Origin: Acanthamoeba castellanii str. Neff
Lineage: Eukaryota; Discosea; Longamoebia; Acanthamoebidae
Direction: 5' to 3'
Assembly (NCBI RefSeq): GCF_000313135.1
Contig: NW_004457384.1
Span: 41,861-105,860, forward strand
Length of the DNA stretch: 64,000 nucleotides
Shown: positions 1 through 9,446 of the stretch, one piece after another
How the letters are laid out: each line of letters opens with the position of its first letter
Position numbering within the stretch: the stretch's first letter is position 1
Program-made: the position numbers and the translations under genes
Notes under the pieces: generated by a model
Told to the model about the DNA's origin: nothing
Databases searched by the model: none
The model's input: only the letters and a program-made list of their open reading frames with translations

Positions 1-1127
1 GGCATGTGTTGCGTGGCGCAACACTTTGATCGTTAGCACGAGGTCTGGCGCACAGAAGACGAAGGACGCGAACGCGCACGCACCTCGCGGGAGAAGTTGA
101 GACCGATGCGACGGCGGAGCTCGTGGCCCAGAATCCACTTCATGGCTTCCTTGATGTCAACGATGGTAGACTTGTCTTCAAACTCTTCCGTAAATCTTCG
201 AAGTGATTGTAGCATGTCAGGCGATTGATGATCGTGCGTGCGTGTGTGCGTGTGCGTGTGCGTGTGCGTACGTATAGAAACGTACTTGTGCGTGGCGAGG
301 AGGTGGTAGTGGAGGGCGTATTGGCGGGTGACGGTGGAGGCCGGCATGGTGATGGTGAGCGAGTAGTCCGAGAACTCGTACTTGCCGGTGCCTCCCGTCA
401 GAGCCGCCAGCAGCGGTCCCATGAACTTGTCCGACTGCACGTTCTGCAACGTGCCCAGGCAAGCCACGCACGCAGCCGCCTCTGCCCAGCGAGACACGTC
501 GATGCATAGTGAGACATGGAAAGACGTGTCTTGTCGATGCAGGATGGCGAGGAGGAGGAGGCAAGTGCATACCGGTGGCTTGTGAGCGGGCGCGCCAGTC
601 GCTGCCATCGGACCTGCGCTCGGTCTCGGGGAGAGTTGCCCACAGCGACTCCATGATGCAGCGGAGCACCTGGACCCATGCATGACATTTTTTTTTTACA
701 CAAAATCGTTAAAATCGAGTAGAAAGCAATTGGAACGAGAAGTAGAAGTGAGAGAGGAGCCAAGGGTGCTGGGTACGGGAAGGGGCTCGCGATAGAGGGA
801 GAAGACGCGTTGCCCGAGGAAACGGAGGGCACAGAGCTCGCAGCAGCCACATCGAAGGAGGGTGAACAGGCCGGGAATTCGCGCTTTCATGTCGCTATCG
901 TGGATCACCTCACCCACGTAGCGCCCGGCAGCTGCAGATTCGGCTTCAGTCGCGGTAAAGGGTGAAACCGTCGCCGCCTCTGTCTTGGCCTCCGTTTGAT
1001 CTGTTTCCATCTTGGCCTGATTGGCAACAGATTCCCCTCCCTTTGCCTCCTCCTTGTGGATGTCCATATCCGCCGAATCAGATGCGGCAACCCCGCCAGA
1101 CACTCCTTCTTGCTGCTCGCCCTCCAT
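1..1127 (-). CDS. PUS10: tRNA pseudouridine synthase Pus10, N-terminal part (3' end outside window)
   Basis: Pus10 makes pseudouridine in the T-arm of tRNAs and, in animals, also has a role in microRNA processing. Only the N-terminal half is present. Exons joined by phase are 1127-777, 669-573, 481-286 and 195-84, each with GT..AG borders. An acidic, Thr/Glu-rich leader of about 75 residues precedes the conserved part. Two Cys pairs typical of the Pus10 zinc-binding THUMP-like region are visible: CCELC followed by ALRFLGQRVF in exon 1, and ACVACLGTLQ in exon 3. Exon 4 carries DIKEAMKWI, matching the family's LKEAYKWI block. The catalytic TruD-like domain would lie beyond base 1. I recognise the family from memory of the human protein. 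The ATG at 1127 is the first in-frame start. The gene starts 134 bp downstream of the end of the next gene on the same strand. Confidence 0.8.
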
Positions 1128-1261
1128 TCCAGATGAAGATTTTCACACACCATTCTTTTCTTTTGAAGAAAAATATTTCTTTCTAATTTCCTGAACACAC
1201 CGGCAAGTGTGGTTGCAATGCAAAAAGGTGGCCCTCCTCTGCTTGTCGCGAGGAAAGGGGA

Positions 1262-2989
1262 CTAGTAGACCGACGTGCGCGTTCGTGTGTACTGGAGGAG
1301 GGCCGTGCTCTCGGAGGAGACCACCTCTGTCGGGCCCACGTGCGGGAAGGCGAGGTTGTTGTCCTCGTCCTGCAGGTCGTTGGTGGAATCCGTGTCGCCG
1401 CCCGGCTCCTCGTCGCTGTTGGCGTAGAGGTCCTCGATGAACTGGTTGTCGCGCACGGCCTTCTCCTTGCTTGTTGTCACTATGTACACTTGTAACGCCG
1501 ACGGCACCAGCTGTGTGTCGTGTGTGTGTGTGTGTCGTGTGTGTGCGGGTTACATTAGCACCACTGCGCACACACTCGCAGGTAAGTCGATCGTACCTCG
1601 GGCACGTAATAGGCCATAAAAATAAATAAAGTGGGGTGCAAGTAGCTGCCAGTCACCGGCCTGGCCAGCAGGAAAGAACGACGTCAGTGGTGCGCAAGCG
1701 AGGGGAAAAGTCGGTCGAAGAGTACCGGTAGAGGAACATGACGACTCGACAACAGAAGCAGGCGGTGAAGATCATGGTCGTCCCGAGCATCTAAGAAGAA
1801 CGTCAGCGGTATTATAAAGAAGAAGAAGAAGAAGAAGACAGGGAGCGTGTCGAGAGTTTGAATCGTTTGTACCTTCCACACCTCCTTCATGTCGCCCCAG
1901 AGCTGAGTGGCCTGGGCTCGACGCTCGACCAGAATGCGGAGGCCGTAGACGAGGAAGAGCACGGCGTAGATCAAAAAGAGACAGGCGTCGGCGATGATGT
2001 TGGCGTCGTAGATCTGTGTGTGCCACGCCATGCCACGCCATGACGCAACGCAATGCAACGCACAGAAGCCGTGTGTCGTGTCAGATAATTGGCGACGTGA
2101 GAAGCCTTGGTCAAGAGAGACGCGTACGGGGTCACCGTCTCGCTCTTCGCCCGACGCCAGGAAGAGAATCAAGATTGCCATCTGAAAGATGTAGATCGCG
2201 ACCACCGTGACCACGAACACCCATCTGCAGACATGCCACATGAGAGTTGCGTGTGAGTGTCGTGGTGTGCGGCGAGCACCAAGCCGAGGCAACGAGAAAA
2301 TGCCAAAGCGGACGAAGAAGGAGGAACTACCGCAGGCGCGGAAGGAAGGCGCCGACGCCGTCGACGTCGATGTAGTTGCGATGGTAGGTCTCCATCCAGT
2401 AGAAGAGCACCAGCAGGAAAGAAGTGAAGTAGAGGCAGAAGGCGATGCGGTTCAATCTGCGACACGTGTAGCGTGAGTTTTTGTGAGCTATGCAAGAGTA
2501 GAGGCGGTGGGTACATGAAGGTTACGGGTGACTCATCGTCGGTCTGGTAGAAGGTGCGCAGAGCAAGCCATACCCACCGCACTGGCCACAACAGAACAAG
2601 AAGACACCGTAGGTTCAGGAGGGAATCGTTTGGAAAAGTTGGCTGCACTTTCGAGGTGCGCATTATTAATATTGATTTGATTTATCTCAATCGTAAATAA
2701 AACCAATTTCATCAGGTACTATAATCAAATCAACATGCTCGCCTCTTCTTTTATTAAAAAAATTAAATTTATAATAAATAATCGGGGGGGGGGCAAAGGG
2801 TCGATTGGGAAGGTGCGCGGTACCACAGAGAAAGGAGAAGAGGAAGCAGTGGAAGACAGTTTGGACGGAGACGCGAAAGCAGGAACCTGTGCGAAAGCCC
2901 GTCCATACGTAGGCCGCGATAGTGATCACGAGCAGCGTCGAGTACATGCTCAGCCCCACCACTCCATCTATCAGGTCCGTGGTGGCCAT
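1262..2989 (-). CDS. THH1/TOM1/TOM3-family seven-transmembrane protein
   Basis: A polytopic membrane protein of the family named for plant TOM1/TOM3, endomembrane proteins whose normal role is still unclear. Eight exons join in phase: 2989-2824, 2647-2515, 2456-2331, 2224-2128, 2013-1873, 1790-1726, 1645-1597 and 1510-1262. Seven hydrophobic segments can be picked out, including LLVITIAAYVW (exon 1), CLLVLLWPVRWVW (exon 2), FTSFLLVLFYWMETYH (exon 3) and CLFLIYAVLFLVYGL (exon 5). The LFYWMETYH block and the final VPE-LVPSAL junction match the family's LFWAEIYH and VEVLPSAL positions. An acidic soluble tail of about 60 residues follows the last helix. ATG 2989 is used because the longer frame begins at GTG. 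The start faces the SET/MYND gene across 201 bp, suggesting a shared promoter. Confidence 0.75.
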
Positions 2990-3190
2990 TCCTCCGCCAT
3001 GGACCACTGGGGTACTCTTCGATCGCGCTCTGTGCGTGTCCTCCCTTCTCCCTGCTCCAAATCACGTAACTAAAAAGGTTGGATTTATTGTCCATATTAT
3101 TCCTATTTCCTAAATATTAAGAATATTTATTTTATTTGTTTGTATTTGAATTATGAATAAATAAATTTGGCTTCACTTTGTTGGTTGAAG

Positions 3191-5045
3191 ATGACGGAGA
3201 GCGCCTTTCCGATCAAGCACGAGTGGGGTGGCCACGGCCGGGGCCGCTACGTGGTGAGCGCCCGGCCCATCAAGCGAGGTGAAGTGGTGCTCGAGGCCCT
3301 GCCCTACGCCCTCGCACCCAAACTCCCCTCCCTCACCTGCACCCGCTGCTTCCGCTTTCATCCACCATCTTCAACTTCATCTCCCACCTCTCCATCTCCA
3401 TCATCTTCGGAGTTGCAAACCTCCCAATTTGCGGATGTGAGCGACGATGAAGATGAAGATGAAGACAGAGTTGGCGCGGCCCAGGTCTCATCCACATCAT
3501 CGACGAAGCTGCATCCGTGCTCGCTGGGCTGTGGCGCGGCGTTCTACTGCTCGCCGGCCGAGGAGGCGGACGACCGGCCGCTGCACGGCCTCGAGTGCGT
3601 GGCCTGGCGGCGCGTGCGCGAGGTGGGCGCCTCGATGGAGCTCACCGAGAGCGAGGAGGCCGAGCTGCGGCTCGTCTTCCGGATCGCGGCGCGACACCAC
3701 CGCGAGACGCTCGACCACCGGTTCGCCGATGATGAAGCCGAAGCCGAGGAGGCCGATGATGAAGATGAAGACAAGAGCAACAAAAAGAAGAGGAAGAAGA
3801 AGGGGATGGACAACATGCAGAACGAACTGACGGAGCCCACCTACGACGACGTCCTACGGTTATGCTCCAACCGCGAGAAGCGACCAATTGAGGTCCGCCA
3901 GTCCTCCTTTTCGTGGGTGTGTCGTGCGTGTCGTGCGTGTCGTGTGCGTGTGCGTGTGCGTGTGCGTGTGCGTAGTGCGTAGTGCGTGTCGTGAGCGTGG
4001 CTGTTGACTGACGATTTGATGTGCGCATGCAGGAGATGACGTTCTGGCGGAGGGTGGTACAGCGGGTGGTGGCGCCGCTGGCGCAGACCTCAGAGTCGTC
4101 CGCGGGCCGAGGAGTCGCCTGGTCCAAATACGATTTTGTAGGTTGGCCGTACACCCCAAGCGATTGCTTGAATTTATTTATAATTATATTTAAACTTTTA
4201 TCTCACCTCTGCGCTGACCTGCGGCCACCCCGAAAACACGACAGAGCTGATCTGCAAGAACCTGTGCAATGGATTCGGCTTGCGCGGTGCCGGAGGGCAG
4301 TGCTACGCCTACGGTGTCTACCCGGCCGCGAGCTACTTCAGTACACACCGCCCCTCGTCGCACACAACACACACGCGACACATGCACACGACACACACAC
4401 ACACACCGCACACAATGAAGTTCTGACCCTTTGTTCAGACCATTCGTGCTACCCCAACATTTGCCGAATTGAGCAGGATGCTGGCCAAGCCGCACCGGGC
4501 CGCAGGCGACAGAGGTCAGTCAGTACTCCCTTTCCCTTCTTTGTAGCTTCTATGCAACCTGTTCACACACGCACTCGCTTGTGCGTGCTTTGTGTCGTGT
4601 GTTGCATTTGTGTTGAATGGACAACAACAACAACAACAACAACAACAGCATCAGGTTCGTCGCGCTGGTCGACATTCCCGCCGGCCGCGAGCTTAGTCTG
4701 TCCTACATCGACGGGAGCAAGCCCACCGAGCAGCGGCGGCTCGCGCTCAGCAGCATCTACTTTTTCCACTGCATGTGCGCCCGATGCGAGACCAGCAGCA
4801 GCACCAGCGGTGGCAAGGGCAAGGGCGGCAAGACGAACAACAACAACAAGAAGAAGCGGCACAAGGACGACTACGTGCAGCGGTTCGTGTGCGGGAGCTG
4901 CACCAAGAACAACGGGCGCGGCGTCATGTACCCCGTCTCGCCCACCCACAACCGATGCAACCTGTGCCACCGAACCGCCGCGGTGGTGGCCCACCAGCGA
5001 GGCCCCAAGACTGTCGCCCGGCCTGCCACCACACAACAACAATAA
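3191..5045 (+). CDS. SET and MYND domain protein (SMYD-like lysine methyltransferase)
   Basis: Predicted SAM-dependent protein lysine methyltransferase, nuclear or cytosolic. Exons 3191-3892, 4033-4137, 4247-4340, 4439-4514 and 4649-5045 join in phase to give 457 residues. The order is the SMYD one: the N-terminal SET strand with GRGRYVVSARPIKRGEVVLE (residues about 15-35); a MYND zinc finger starting CTRC near residue 55 and resuming with CSLGC, FYC and HGLEC after an unusual acidic insertion of about 65 residues; an I-region; then the SET core. The SAM/active-site motif NHSCYPN is created exactly by splicing exon 3 to exon 4, and the second motif RELSLSY is in exon 5. The C-terminus has two CxxC pairs (CARCE, CNLCH) like the post-SET zinc site. 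A Lys/Asn-rich loop (Asn from an AAC run) lies between them. It converges on the next gene with only 85 bp between stops. Confidence 0.87.
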
Positions 5046-5130
5046 TAGAAGGCCTTGACTTGTTGGGACAAACTCCAACGGAGCACCGACAACGGAGATG
5101 AGCTCCATGTAGGCCACGAGCAACACAGCT

Positions 5131-6430
5131 CTAGAGAGACGCGCTGGACCCATAAACACCAGCCCCCGGCAGAGCGGTCGGCATGGTGGTGGTGGCCGCC
5201 TCCTTCAGCTCGAACTGGTAGGCTGGTCCCTTTTCCCACGAGTTGGCGCCAGGATCGACCTCGGGCACGGGGATGTCCTGGCGCGGACTCGGGTGAGTAT
5301 GAGGGTTCAACTGCGGAGGTGGTGGACTGGTGGGCACCAGGCCAACAGCAGTGGTTAAAAGATAGGAGGATACCTCGCGTCCCTTGCGGCAGGCCTCCGT
5401 GTCGATGCCCAGCTTGCCGTGCACTCGGTCCAGCAGGCCCTTGTCCAGTTGGTCTGTGCACAGATGCGGGGAAGTTCACATCGTGTCGTGTCGTGTCGTG
5501 TCGTGTCGTACCGTCGGCGGTGAGGGCCATCATGAGACGTGGCGGACCCATGGGCAGCGGGTCGCCGCGGTCGACCTGCCAGAAGTGGAACACCTTGCCG
5601 TAGGTCTTGATGAACCCCTGCTCCCCCCCCCACACGCACGAGTCGTTATCGGTTAGGCCTGGCCCCACCGGCGAGCATAGCGGGCTTTCACCCGGGCGTA
5701 CCTCCATGAACTTGTGCTCCGCTACCGATGGTACGCCCGGGAGCACCAACATCCCCGACTTGACCTCATAGTGGTGGCTGAACGGCCACACGACACACGA
5801 CACACGCACACAACACACACAGCACGACACGACACGACAAACAGCACCACACATAGATCGTGCACAAAAGTCAGACAAAGAATGTTGGAGAAGGGCGAGT
5901 GGTGGTCCGGAACACACCTGTGCCACAGCTTCTTCTCGTCCTCGGGGAGGGTCTTGAACAGACGCTCGGACACGACGTACTCCACGCCGATCAGCCGCGC
6001 GTTCTCCTCGTTCGAGTCGAAGATGAGCTGCGCACCAGTCAGCAGACGGGGAAAAACTCATGGCCGCCTCATGAGCGCTTGAGTAGAAAAAGATAAGATC
6101 ACAGGATCAGCGCACGTACGCACTGGTGGACCTCGTCGTTGATGCAGGAGCAGTAGTGGTGGGCCTCCACCTGACGCTTGACGTCCCCCGAGTAGAAGTG
6201 GAGCGCGCACAGGTGCAGGTGGACCTGCTCGAGCGGTGCTGCACACGTAGGAAGGAAGGAAGGGGCCTTAGCGCGGGGTCCGTCGTGTGCGTCGTGTGCG
6301 TCGTGTGCGGTGTGTGACGAGTGCGCAGAAGCCGGGACAGTGCCTGCTGAAGGTGGAGCTGCGTACCTTTGGACTGTAGGAGGCTGGCGCCGGCCTCGGC
6401 TGCCTTGAGTTTGAGCCACTCCGTGGTCAT
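5131..6430 (-). CDS. Oil body-associated protein (OBAP, DUF1264)
   Basis: OBAP proteins associate with lipid droplets in plant seeds and also occur in bacteria and fungi; their biochemical role is not settled. Seven exons (6430-6367, 6238-6120, 6027-5918, 5777-5702, 5617-5512, 5453-5374, 5277-5131) join in phase to 233 residues, the usual family length. Family hallmarks are all present: [49 protein letters not shown] (across the exon 3/4 junction), [20 protein letters not shown] and [13 protein letters not shown]. No signal peptide or transmembrane segment is visible. The third-from-last intron contains a short TGTCG array. ATG 6430 is the first in-frame start after the upstream gene, which runs in the same direction. 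Confidence 0.92.
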
Positions 6431-6822
6431 CGACTTGGCTTCACGTAAAAGGTGGGGTGGTGAGGTGAAGTGTGTTGTGTTGGGTTAGGCAAACTATGAT
6501 AGTTTTTGTGCTCGCTCGCGGCCCTGGCCTGACTGTCCTTGTCCCGCCCGAGTCTCTTCCTCGCTTGCATTTCCCTTTTCTCTCCACCTCTTTTCGACCA
6601 CCCTTCAGCTTCTTCTTCTTGCTGCTGCTGCCGCGAGGAGAAGAGGTTGATCCCGCAGGCCGGTTGATGGAGTGGAGAGGACGAAGCTGCAACTTGATGC
6701 AGTTGATGGAGCGCCTGCCCAGCGTGGGTAGACGTAGGGCGGGGTTCATTTGTATTACACAAGTGCGTGTAGTGCCGCCTGAGAGCATGTACAAGAAGAA
6801 GAAGAATAAAGGTGTGCTCGTG

Positions 6823-7176
6823 CTACCTGCGGCCTTTGCCCTTTTTCTGGTGTGGATGGAACGATGGATCATCACGTGAGATATGAGATGTGAGATGCAG
6901 TAGATTGTAGGGAAGGTACCATGGCTTGCTGCATGCAGGTGTTGAACTGGACGAACTCCTTTTGACACACGCCCTTCTCCAGCTCTGTCAGCTTGCCTGC
7001 CAAGCACTGCCCATACACGCCCGCCTGCAGTCATGAAGATCGATGAGCACGTTTTCGGGCTCTAAGAAGCGTCGTAAGTGCAGGAAGCACAAAAGCACCT
7101 CTTCGGAGCACTGAGCGAACGAGGAGCTGAGGAGCGACACCCAGCGCCGCGATGAAGACGTGGCTGGTCCGCTCAT
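6823..7176 (-). CDS. NDUFAF8: Small twin-CX9C protein, NDUFAF8-like complex I assembly factor
   Basis: A 68-residue protein from three exons (7176-7099, 7024-6920, 6846-6823), all phase 0. Joining exons 1 and 2 makes CSEEAGVYGQC, and exon 2 holds CQKEFVQFNTC: two CX9C motifs that form the disulfide-linked hairpin of mitochondrial intermembrane-space proteins imported by MIA40. Spacing and flanking residues resemble human NDUFAF8, which stabilises NDUFAF5 during complex I assembly. That assignment is by similarity of pattern; another small CHCH protein is possible. The last exon adds a short basic tail, KKGKGRR, before TAG. A different acceptor at about 6717 would give a long Gln/Glu-rich tail ending over the next gene's start codon, which I consider less likely. 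The start faces the DUF3592-like gene across 223 bp. Confidence 0.68.
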
Positions 7177-7183
7177 CTTCTTG

Positions 7184-7267
7184 TTTCTTTATTTCTTTTC
7201 TCTTGGCTCCATTTCTTTATTTCTTTTCTCTTGGCTCCATTTCTTTATTTCTTTTCTCTTGGCTCCA
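7184..7267. repeat. Three perfect 28-bp tandem repeats in a divergent promoter
   Basis: Copies at 7184-7211, 7212-7239 and 7240-7267 are identical, pyrimidine-rich, and end in ggctcca. They occupy about a third of the 223-bp interval between the divergent NDUFAF8-like and DUF3592-like genes, so they may affect transcription of both. Their function is unknown. Confidence 0.9.
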
Positions 7268-7399
7268 GCCCCACGTACCTATCCCCCATTGCTTCTTGTT
7301 CATCTTACAAAGATTCACGTTTGCATGTTCTAGGACACCCTCATCTTTTTCGTTATTCCTTCGGCTACTTCATGATTTAACCCATCATCCGCCAATCAG

Positions 7400-8513
7400 A
7401 TGCGTCGAGGGCTCCGCTGGGTGTCGCAGGCAGCGGCTGTGGCGGTGCCGGTGGCCATCGGCATTCCGCTGGCCGTCGATGGCGCCATGACCATCTACAC
7501 GGGCTACGCCAGCGCCGAGTGGCCGGCCGCCAAGGCCACCGTCACCCGCTTCCTGGCCGTGCCCGTCGCTGAGGCCGAGACCGAGGCCGAGGCTGACGAG
7601 GCCCAGCAACAGCAGCAGCAGGTGGCGCCGCGGGCGCGGTGGCACGACGTGCGGCGACGGATCGACCGACTGCTCAACAGCCAACACACGCTCGACTTCA
7701 CCGTCGAGTTTGAATACACCCTGCCCGACGGGTCCGTGCTCTCTGCTTTCTCTCTCTTGCCCTCATCTTACCGTAAGTGAGAGCGACTCACGCGCGTGTG
7801 CGATGTCGTGTGCGGCGTGTGCGATCGATTGGCACAGAAAGACGTACGTGGGGACGTCGAAGCGGGACGCCAACTTTCCGAGCCGGCTCGACCTGGAGTG
7901 TCCGTCGTGCATGATGCAGGCCGAGACCATCATCGACTTCTTCGGCCACCCGGGCAAGCAGTTCCTCCTCTTCTACCACCCCGCGCGACCCACCGCCTTC
8001 ACCAAACCACCTGCGGCCGCCCGCGCGCCGCCCTTCCTGCGCTCCCTCCTCGCCCGCCGGGAAAAGGGCAGCGACCAGCCCGAGGTGCGCCTCGGTCGCA
8101 ATCGCCGCGACGTGTATGCGATGTTTTGGGCTGACCGACTGGTCTGGTGGTGCAGGGCCGGTATCCGCTGTACAGCCTGGACGCGGGGATGATCGCGCCC
8201 ACGGCCTACGAGCGACTGGCCTGGGGCAGCGCTCTGGTCGGCGTGGGCGGACTCGGCCTGCACCCGCGCTACAGGTTCGGTTGTTTCGTCATTGCTGTCG
8301 TCATCGTCGTCTTCTTTCTTGTTCGTAATCGTCGTGGTCATCAACAGGACCCAATCATGGACGCAGCGTCTGACAACACAGCGGGGCCTGTTTCCGGTGT
8401 TCTGCTTGGCCGTGGCCAGCGGCGTCTCAGCGTTCGGGCTGAGTCTCTTTCTTGAGTCGCGCCTCGCCGCCTCTGCTGCCGCCAACAACAAACGATCTGG
8501 CGGTGGACCATGA
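7400..8513 (+). CDS. DUF3592-like membrane protein
   Basis: Function unknown. Exons 7400-7731, 7838-8084, 8156-8274 and 8348-8513 join in phase to 287 residues. An N-terminal hydrophobic helix (AAAVAVPVAIGIPLAV, residues about 10-26) is followed by a Glu/Gln-rich stretch, then FTVEFEYTLPDGKTYVGTSK, where the G is made across the first intron. That pattern, a strand reading YxYxVDGKxY.G followed by a YHPxRP segment, is typical of DUF3592. Two more hydrophobic stretches follow: SALVGVGGLGL in exon 3 and LFPVFCLAVASGVSAFGLSLFL in exon 4. So a membrane-embedded protein with a soluble beta domain is likely. The family call rests on pattern only. Confidence 0.7.
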
Positions 8514-8900
8514 CCATGAGGAAATAAAGAGAGAGAGAGATGTCGTGCTTTCTCGATCGCTTGGTTGGTGGCTTTGGTGTGCCGTGCGAGAGACGCGCAG
8601 TACGTTGAAACCCATTGACACCAGACCTCTTCCAATGCAAAAGAAGAAGAAGAAATGGGGGGGGGGCGAGGTTGAGGATACAATCGTGTTGGTTTGGTTC
8701 TCCTACGAAGGAGGACGAAAAGGAGGAGAAGAAGAAGAAATTGGAAGACACACAAGGTCGCATCAACGCAACCCGGGCCATTGTTTGATGGCCCGGCATT
8801 GCTCGGGATCGCACTGTCGCCAGTAGTTGATGCTCGTTACATGTCGTCGTCGTCATCATCTTCTCCGCGTTCCTGTACATCTACCGTTTCCCCCCCCCTG
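8514..8900. other. Intergenic stretch without a supported gene
   Basis: Downstream of the DUF3592-like gene. It contains GA-rich runs, a poly-G run near 8657 and no reading frame I would defend. A minus-strand open frame through 8837-9196 overlaps the decayed repeat described next. Confidence 0.5.
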
Positions 8901-9446
8901 GAGGCCAGGCTACGCTTCTTCCCGCGTCTGTTGCAGGTGTGGAAACAACACATAGAAACATGAGAAGTTAGTTCGTGCATGAGAGAACGAGAGAAGTGAG
9001 AAGCAGCAAAGTGAAAGTGAAGGGACGTACGGGAAGGGCGCGCTGGTCCTCGCCCTAATCGCTGGTGGTCGGCGCATCGGGCTCTGTGGCCCGGAATGCC
9101 GCCGCCGCCACTCGAGGCCAGGCTACGCTTCTTCCCGCTTCTGTGGTGCGTGTAACATATGATCAGTTGGTTGGTCAGTGAATGGAAGATGCACACAGAG
9201 AGCGAGAGGTTGAAAGACGTACGGGAAGGGTGCGCTGGTCCTCGCCCTAATCGCGGGCGGTCGGCTCATCGGGCTCTGTGGCCCGGAATGCCGCCGCCAC
9301 TGCTCAAGGCCAGGCTACTCTTCTTCCCGCGTCTGTCGCACGCGCAACATAGAAATATGAGAAGTCAGTTCGTGAAAGGAAGCAAATTGAGAAGCAGCAA
9401 AGTGAAAGTGAAGGGACGTACGGGAAGGGTGCGCTGGTCCTCGCCC
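8901..9446 (-). repeat. Threefold degenerate tandem repeat of an exon-intron unit
   Basis: Three units of about 190-210 bp begin at about 8903, 9115 and 9307. Each contains, on the minus strand, an acceptor-like CAG, a block reading GKKRSLASS or similar, and a block ending ACCCTTCCC or GCCCTTCCC directly before a GTACGT donor. Donor positions 9027, 9219 and 9418 are 192 and 199 bp apart. Reading frames differ and stops interrupt some copies (for instance GATTAG where the upstream copy has GATAAG), so these look like a duplicated 3' exon plus intron that has partly decayed. Confidence 0.8.

Noticed and set aside
6427..6762. Long Gln/Glu-rich third exon for the NDUFAF8-like gene
   Set aside because: A nearer acceptor gives a 24-nt terminal exon with the short basic tail expected of the family; the long version would overlap the next gene's start codon.
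8837..9196. A minus-strand open frame ending in an Asp run
   Set aside because: It runs through the degenerate tandem repeat and its donor/acceptor-like sites; not a supportable separate gene.
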